A program made the position numbers and the translations under genes. This document shows positions 13,460 to 17,253 of a stretch of 17,253 nt of DNA, piece by piece; position 1 is the first letter of the stretch, and each line of letters opens with the position of its first letter. The notes beneath the pieces were generated by a model. It searched no databases and was not told where the DNA came from. It was given only the letters and a program-made list of their open reading frames with translations. Origin of the DNA: an uncultured Bacteroidota bacterium (GTDB lineage Bacteria; Bacteroidota; Bacteroidia; Chitinophagales; Chitinophagaceae). The stretch spans positions 1 through 17,253 of the forward strand of contig CAIJZF010000418.1 in NCBI GenBank assembly GCA_903825095.1, written 5' to 3'.

Positions 13460-15889
13460 TTGGCGTCTGCGATATCCCGTCCATATTAAAAAGAAAAGTC
13501 CTAGAACGAATAAGGGGCCAAATACTAAAATAATTTGCAGAAAAATTCTATTTTCTTCTACTTTTTGAGGATTTAATAAACGCAGTATTTGTTCTTTTCG
13601 ACGAGATGCTAATAAACTGGTGGGCTCGTTTAAATAAGCAATGGTATTCACAAAAAAATCATGGTTAGCGAACTGGTATTCTTCATAAGGAATCATGCCC
13701 ATAGGCAGTGGCCCTCTTTTTACATCTACCTGGTTAGTGAGTATGTCAGCATCAGAAAGAATAACCTGTTTTGAAATAGTAGTTCCTTTTGCTAAAAAAA
13801 TATTACCAGTAGATGCCTTGATACTATCACGCATTGCAGCAGTAAGTCTATTGGAAAATAAAGAAGGAAATTTACCTTCTAATAAAACAGCAACGGCTAA
13901 ATGATTTTTTTGAAAACTCTCTAATTCTCCTTCCCTCTTACCACTATTCATATCTACCAAACTAGGCGAACTAAGTATACGACTATTAGAATCGGTACTA
14001 AGTAAAATTGTTTTTTGAATACCTGCTACTGCAATAGTATCAATACTTGAAGGAAAATAGGTTAATACCCTATCTAAATTCTGTACAATAGGACTTTGCT
14101 CATTACCATTTAAAAAAGGAAAATAAGGCCAGGGCATTCTTTGAATAATCGGACTCCCATTTTCTTCTTTCCCTATAACCATGGGTAGTTTAGCACAATT
14201 TAAATCCTGTACTAAATTGGAATTAATTCTTGCACCATATTTAAAAAGTAAATCATCTAAGGCTAAACTTCTATCATAAGCGGTATAAGATCCACTGGTT
14301 TTTTGCAAGCTATCATATTCAGCATATAACTTATCAATGGCCCAAATAATATTACCGCCCCCCATTACATACTGATCCAATTTTAATTTATCCAATTCAG
14401 TAAAAGCCTGCGTGGGCTTTACAATAAGAAGGGTTTTTATTTTTTGAGCATCGGGAAAGCCTTTCTTTAAATCAAATACAGCTAAATTGTACTGATGCAT
14501 GATGGACTCCCCTAAATGATTCACTGTTAAATTTACCGGCTCTCCATTGCCCGTCATATAAGCAATATTGGGCACCACTGATCTGTTCAATAAATAAATG
14601 GCCTGTGTAAATTTATACTCTAATAATGCAACAGCTGCATTCGCACTCGCCTGCTTATCTTCTTCAGGAATATCTTTTACAATATTATAAGGTTTAAAAT
14701 ATTTTTTACTACTTCGAAGGTCAATGACTATTGGCGACTGCCCCTCCACTTCTATAAGCGCTCCTGGAATCATAAGTTGGTCTACTCTTTTATCGGAAGC
14801 CCCATTTTCAGATTGTATTCTTTGAATAGGCAAACCCCTTTTAGACAAGCTATCATAGAATTGATACAATTCATCGTTCTTATACATTTCACTTGGCACT
14901 TCAATTGTCCAGCTAATAGCTTTTGGATTGATTTGTTTAAAACGTTCCAACAACTGCGCAGTGGCTGCTGCAATATTTTTATAATAAGGCGGTATATCTC
15001 CCCCTAAATACAGATGTATTTTTACAGGCTTACTAACAGCTCCTATTATTTGCTGCGTACTATCATCTAAACTATAACGCTTTTCTTTAGTAAGGTCTAA
15101 TTGAAAATTATAAAAAGAAAAAAATACATTCACCATTAATAAAAAACCTACGGTGATAAGATATTTTACTTTACCTTTTATGTTCTCCACGCTTCCTATG
15201 GCAAATAAAACTAGTATGGAGAAAAAGTAAATAATATCACCTGCTGTAAGCAGACCTTTACTCATATTGATATAGTGTGCCTCTAAACCTAGCTTACTTA
15301 TATAAAAATCGGTTCCATTTGCAAAAGCGGGCATTAAACTTAGAAAATGAAAGCCTTTGAATAGTAAAATACAAACCAAAATGGAGACCAATAAAGAGAC
15401 CAAATTATTTTTGGTAATACTACTAATGTAAATGCCTATCATTGTATAGCAAGCTGCTAAAAATAGTAAACCAAAATAGGAACCAGCAGTAGCTCCAAAG
15501 TCTATTCCTCCAATATCACTTAAGGCGTTTAAAGTAAATGCATATAATAAAGTAGGTAGAATGGCTACAAGTACAATGAATACATTTCCTAAAAATTTTC
15601 CTACTACTAATTGAAGCGGTGAAATGGGTAAGGTTCTAATTATTTCATAAGTGCCTTGCTTGTATTCGTCTGAGAAACTATGCATGGTAATGGCAGGTAC
15701 CAAGAGTAGCAAAAACCAAGGGGCAAAATCGAAATACACTTGCAAAGAAGCATAGCCAGCATCCAGTACATTAAAATTGGGAAGTACAAATAAAACCAGT
15801 CCATTGACGATTAAGTAAAAGCCAATAACTAGATAGCCTGTTAAGCCATTAAAATACTGCGCCCATTCTTTTTTACAAATTGCCCACAT
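13448..15889 (-). CDS. GldF-GldG fusion, gliding-motility-associated ABC transporter protein
   Basis: One 813-residue frame joins two proteins that are separate in Flavobacterium johnsoniae. Residues 1 to about 235 are GldF-like: an ABC-2 permease with six helices, starting MWAICKKEWAQYFN and containing SFSDEYKQGTYEIIRTLPIS. Residues about 240-813 are GldG-like: a membrane anchor at 243-260, the LTKEKRYSLDDST motif, a large periplasmic domain (Pfam-type uncharacterised ABC transport domain, with MTGNGEP and MGGGNIIWAIDKL), and a C-terminal membrane helix at about 784-804 followed by a basic end. With the ATPase GldA this complex is required for gliding in F. johnsoniae; its substrate is unknown. 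No ATPase gene is next to it here. The frame is continuous with no sign of frameshift. It follows the isc terminator and precedes the TerC-like gene. Confidence 0.9.
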   Translation of the reverse strand: MWAICKKEWAQYFNGLTGYLVIGFYLIVNGLVLFVLPNFNVLDAGYASLQVYFDFAPWFLLLLVPAITMHSFSDEYKQGTYEIIRTLPISPLQLVVGKFLGNVFIVLVAILPTLLYAFTLNALSDIGGIDFGATAGSYFGLLFLAACYTMIGIYISSITKNNLVSLLVSILVCILLFKGFHFLSLMPAFANGTDFYISKLGLEAHYINMSKGLLTAGDIIYFFSILVLFAIGSVENIKGKVKYLITVGFLLMVNVFFSFYNFQLDLTKEKRYSLDDSTQQIIGAVSKPVKIHLYLGGDIPPYYKNIAAATAQLLERFKQINPKAISWTIEVPSEMYKNDELYQFYDSLSKRGLPIQRIQSENGASDKRVDQLMIPGALIEVEGQSPIVIDLRSSKKYFKPYNIVKDIPEEDKQASANAAVALLEYKFTQAIYLLNRSVVPNIAYMTGNGEPVNLTVNHLGESIMHQYNLAVFDLKKGFPDAQKIKTLLIVKPTQAFTELDKLKLDQYVMGGGNIIWAIDKLYAEYDSLQKTSGSYTAYDRSLALDDLLFKYGARINSNLVQDLNCAKLPMVIGKEENGSPIIQRMPWPYFPFLNGNEQSPIVQNLDRVLTYFPSSIDTIAVAGIQKTILLSTDSNSRILSSPSLVDMNSGKREGELESFQKNHLAVAVLLEGKFPSLFSNRLTAAMRDSIKASTGNIFLAKGTTISKQVILSDADILTNQVDVKRGPLPMGMIPYEEYQFANHDFFVNTIAYLNEPTSLLASRRKEQILRLLNPQKVEENRIFLQIILVFGPLFVLGLFFLIWTGYRRRQFAI

Positions 15890-15893
15890 GGGT

Positions 15894-15901
15894 CAAAGCT
15901 A
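15894..15901 (-). promoter_or_regulatory. Candidate -7 promoter element of the gldFG fusion gene
   Basis: TAGCTTTG on the minus strand is a perfect TAnnTTTG. It starts one base after the T-tract of the isc terminator and ends 4 bases before the gldFG ATG. No TTTG is found 17-23 bases upstream, where the terminator hairpin lies, so promoter strength is uncertain. Confidence 0.4.
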
Positions 15902-15902
15902 C

Positions 15903-15932
15903 AAAAAAAATGCCCCGTGATAACGAGGCATT
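15903..15932 (-). terminator. Rho-independent terminator of the iscSUA operon
   Basis: Minus-strand RNA forms a 9-bp stem (arms 15932-15924 and 15917-15909, 6-base loop) with a single U.G wobble, followed directly by eight U (complement of 15903-15910). Read on the plus strand the wobble becomes a C.A mismatch, which supports a leftward function. It lies about 75 bases after the iscA stop codon. Confidence 0.88.
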
Positions 15933-16008
15933 GAATATTATAATAATCTTATGATTTTCTAAAATCTTATGTTTTGTATTGCTAGCCTTTATTAAGGGGC
16001 TATTTTAA

Positions 16009-16365
16009 TTAGACCGCGAAGCTTTCTCCGCATCCACAACTTCTACTGGCATTGGGATTGTTGAAATAAAAGCCTTTACCATTTAATCCATCTGAAAATT
16101 CCAACTCGGTATTCACTAAGTATAAAAAGCTTTTTAAATCGGTCACGATCTTAACGCCATTGTCTTCAAAGACTTGATCCATGGGTTTAATTTCATTATC
16201 AAAATCCAGCTTATAACTTAATCCAGAACAACCACCGCCCACAACCCCTACTCTTAAAAAATAGTTAGCATCTCCTGCAACGCCAGCGTCTTGCATTAAC
16301 TGCATGACCTTGGCCTTTGCCTTAGCACTAACATAAATTGAATTTTCTTGGGCTACTTCGCTCAT
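16009..16365 (-). CDS. iscA: Iron-sulfur cluster assembly protein, IscA/HesB family
   Basis: A-type carrier that accepts Fe-S clusters or iron from the scaffold and passes them to target proteins. The 118-residue product has the three conserved cysteines: C46 in GGGCSGLSYKLDF, and C110 and C112 in the C-terminal SRSCGCGESF. The N-terminal residues before about 10 are extra to the core fold. The ATG at 16363-16365 is 23 bases after the iscU stop codon, so it is cotranscribed with iscU. It is the last gene of the operon: a terminator follows, and hscA, hscB and ferredoxin genes do not come next as they do in Proteobacteria. Membership of IscA rather than ErpA or SufA rests on operon context. 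Confidence 0.95.
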   Translation of the reverse strand: MSEVAQENSIYVSAKAKAKVMQLMQDAGVAGDANYFLRVGVVGGGCSGLSYKLDFDNEIKPMDQVFEDNGVKIVTDLKSFLYLVNTELEFSDGLNGKGFYFNNPNASRSCGCGESFAV

Positions 16366-16388
16366 GGGTTGTAAATAGAAGACCTAAA

Positions 16389-16805
16389 TTAAACGTGGCT
16401 TTGTTCAAATACTAATTCAGCTAGTCCGTTCTTCACGCGAAAATCATTGATAGCTGCTTTAATAGCATCTTCTGCTAATACTGAACAGTGAATTTTAACA
16501 GGAGGTAAATTTAATTCCTCTACTAAATCCATATTGTCAATCTTTACAGCTTCGTCAATTGTTTTTCCCTTTAACCACTCAGTAGCCAAAGAAGAAGAAG
16601 CAATCGCAGAACCACAACCAAATGTCTTAAATTTTGCATCGGTAATCACACCAGTCGCTTCGTCCACTTGAATTTGCAAACGCATTACGTCTCCGCACTC
16701 AGGCGCACCTACTAAACCAGTACCTACACTCTTAGAACCTTTATCTAATGTTCCTACATTTTTAGGATTAGAATAATGATCGATTACTTTATCTGAATAT
16801 GCCAT
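16389..16805 (-). CDS. iscU: Iron-sulfur cluster scaffold protein
   Basis: The scaffold on which IscS-derived sulfur and iron are built into [2Fe-2S] clusters. The 138-residue product keeps every key residue: C37 and D39 in GAPECGDVMRLQ, C64 in FKTFGCGSAIASSS, and H106-C107 in LPPVKIHCSVLAEDA. The LPPVK stretch is the known Hsp70 (HscA) recognition motif, suggesting a chaperone system elsewhere. The N-terminus MAYSDKVIDHYSNPKNVG is typical, confirming the ATG at 16803-16805. It follows iscS after a 70-base AT-rich gap with no convincing promoter, and precedes iscA. It is classical IscU rather than SufU, whose hallmark is an insertion between the first two cysteines that is absent here. Confidence 0.97.
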   Translation of the reverse strand: MAYSDKVIDHYSNPKNVGTLDKGSKSVGTGLVGAPECGDVMRLQIQVDEATGVITDAKFKTFGCGSAIASSSLATEWLKGKTIDEAVKIDNMDLVEELNLPPVKIHCSVLAEDAIKAAINDFRVKNGLAELVFEQSHV

Positions 16806-16875
16806 TGTTGTATGTTTTAAATTGTTTTGATAATTTTTATTTCGAAAAAAGAAAAATTAGTTTGTTTGAAATAGA

Positions 16876-17253
16876 TTAGTGATGTGCCCATTGAATTGCA
16901 TCAATATCTACACCCTCTTTAAACATTTCCCAAAGTGGACTCATTTCACGCAATTTAAGTACCGTATCGGTTACCGCATTAATGGTGAAATCAATTTGAT
17001 CTTCAGTGGTATAACGTCCTAATCCAAATCGTAATGAACTATGTGCTAAATCATCTCCTAATCCCAATGCTTTTAAAACATAACTAGGTTCCAAAGAAGC
17101 AGATGTACAAGCCGAACCTGAAGACAATGCGATGTCTTTATTAAAGCCCATCATTAAACCTTCGCCTTCAACATATTTAAAGGAAATATTACTTACATGT
17201 GGTAAACGATGTGCTGGATTGCCATTCACATAAGACTCGTCTATTTGACTTAA
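16876..17253 (-). CDS. iscS: Cysteine desulfurase IscS, C-terminal part (partial)
   Basis: A PLP enzyme that takes sulfur from cysteine and hands it to IscU. The frame is open through the right window edge, so the gene is cut at its 5' end; the last 125 residues are visible. They include the [18 protein letters not shown] strand region, the active-site loop [17 protein letters not shown] with the catalytic cysteine codon at 17107-17109, and [21 protein letters not shown]. This is the group I (IscS/NifS) form with the long cysteine loop. A GTG at 17227-17229 could be mistaken for a start, but it is an internal valine: conserved IscS sequence continues upstream (QIDESYVNG). The PLP lysine lies outside the window. 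First gene seen of the iscS-iscU-iscA operon; an iscR could lie further right. Confidence 0.96.
   Translation of the reverse strand, partial: LSQIDESYVNGNPAHRLPHVSNISFKYVEGEGLMMGFNKDIALSSGSACTSASLEPSYVLKALGLGDDLAHSSLRFGLGRYTTEDQIDFTINAVTDTVLKLREMSPLWEMFKEGVDIDAIQWAHH

Noticed and set aside
14777..15007. Open frames on both strands inside gldFG (14777-15007 plus, 14782-14973 minus)
   Set aside because: They overlap a long, well-supported coding frame, have no start context and no recognisable family features.
16806..16875. AT-rich gap between iscS and iscU as a regulatory RNA structure
   Set aside because: Only loose A/T-run complementarity is visible, with no TAnnTTTG element and no GC-containing stem.
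16876..17229. A complete small protein starting at the GTG at 17227-17229
   Set aside because: The same frame stays open to the window edge and continues conserved IscS sequence, so the GTG is an internal valine of a truncated iscS.

Overview
The window reads as a stretch of core chromosome from a Bacteroidota bacterium, most likely Chitinophagia/Chitinophagaceae-like (the family level is an inference). The evidence is: gliding-motility GldF/GldG sequence; a two-gene (split) type of transketolase; a one-cysteine DksA-like protein following ileS; AT-rich DNA; few Shine-Dalgarno sequences; and repeated occurrence of the Bacteroidota promoter element TAnnTTTG just upstream of genes. No phage, insertion sequence, CRISPR array, tRNA or rRNA was seen. 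No gene-free stretch exceeds 300 bases; the longest gaps are about 100-130 bases and hold promoters and terminators.

Left part (1-7300): the 3' end of dxs (isoprenoid precursor synthesis) converges on scpA (chromosome condensation). A divergent EamA-type transporter gene converges on frr (ribosome recycling). Divergent from frr is a transketolase N-terminal half gene with no partner half beside it, closed by two tandem hairpins. Then comes a leftward pair, rbfA (30S maturation) and a LolC/E-like inner-membrane permease, whose stop and start codons abut. Divergent from rbfA is a complete MsbA-like ABC exporter ending in a strong bidirectional terminator.

Middle part (7300-13450), all leftward: a TerC/Alx-family membrane protein, lspA (lipoprotein signal peptidase), ileS (isoleucyl-tRNA synthetase) and, 2 bases after ileS, a DksA/TraR-like protein carrying a roughly 150-residue Lys/Ala/Pro tail resembling histone H1 tails. 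LspA and the LolC/E-like permease both serve the lipoprotein/envelope pathway.

Right part (13448-17253), leftward: iscS (cut by the window edge), iscU and iscA, forming an iron-sulfur cluster operon closed by a clear terminator, followed immediately by a single long gene that fuses GldF (ABC-2 permease) to GldG.

Most of the content is housekeeping, and I do not see a clear novel defence or mobile system. The most interesting points are the H1-tailed DksA-like protein, the GldF-GldG fusion, the unaccompanied half transketolase, and several promoter-like elements so close to start codons (4-5 bases) that leaderless transcripts are suggested.
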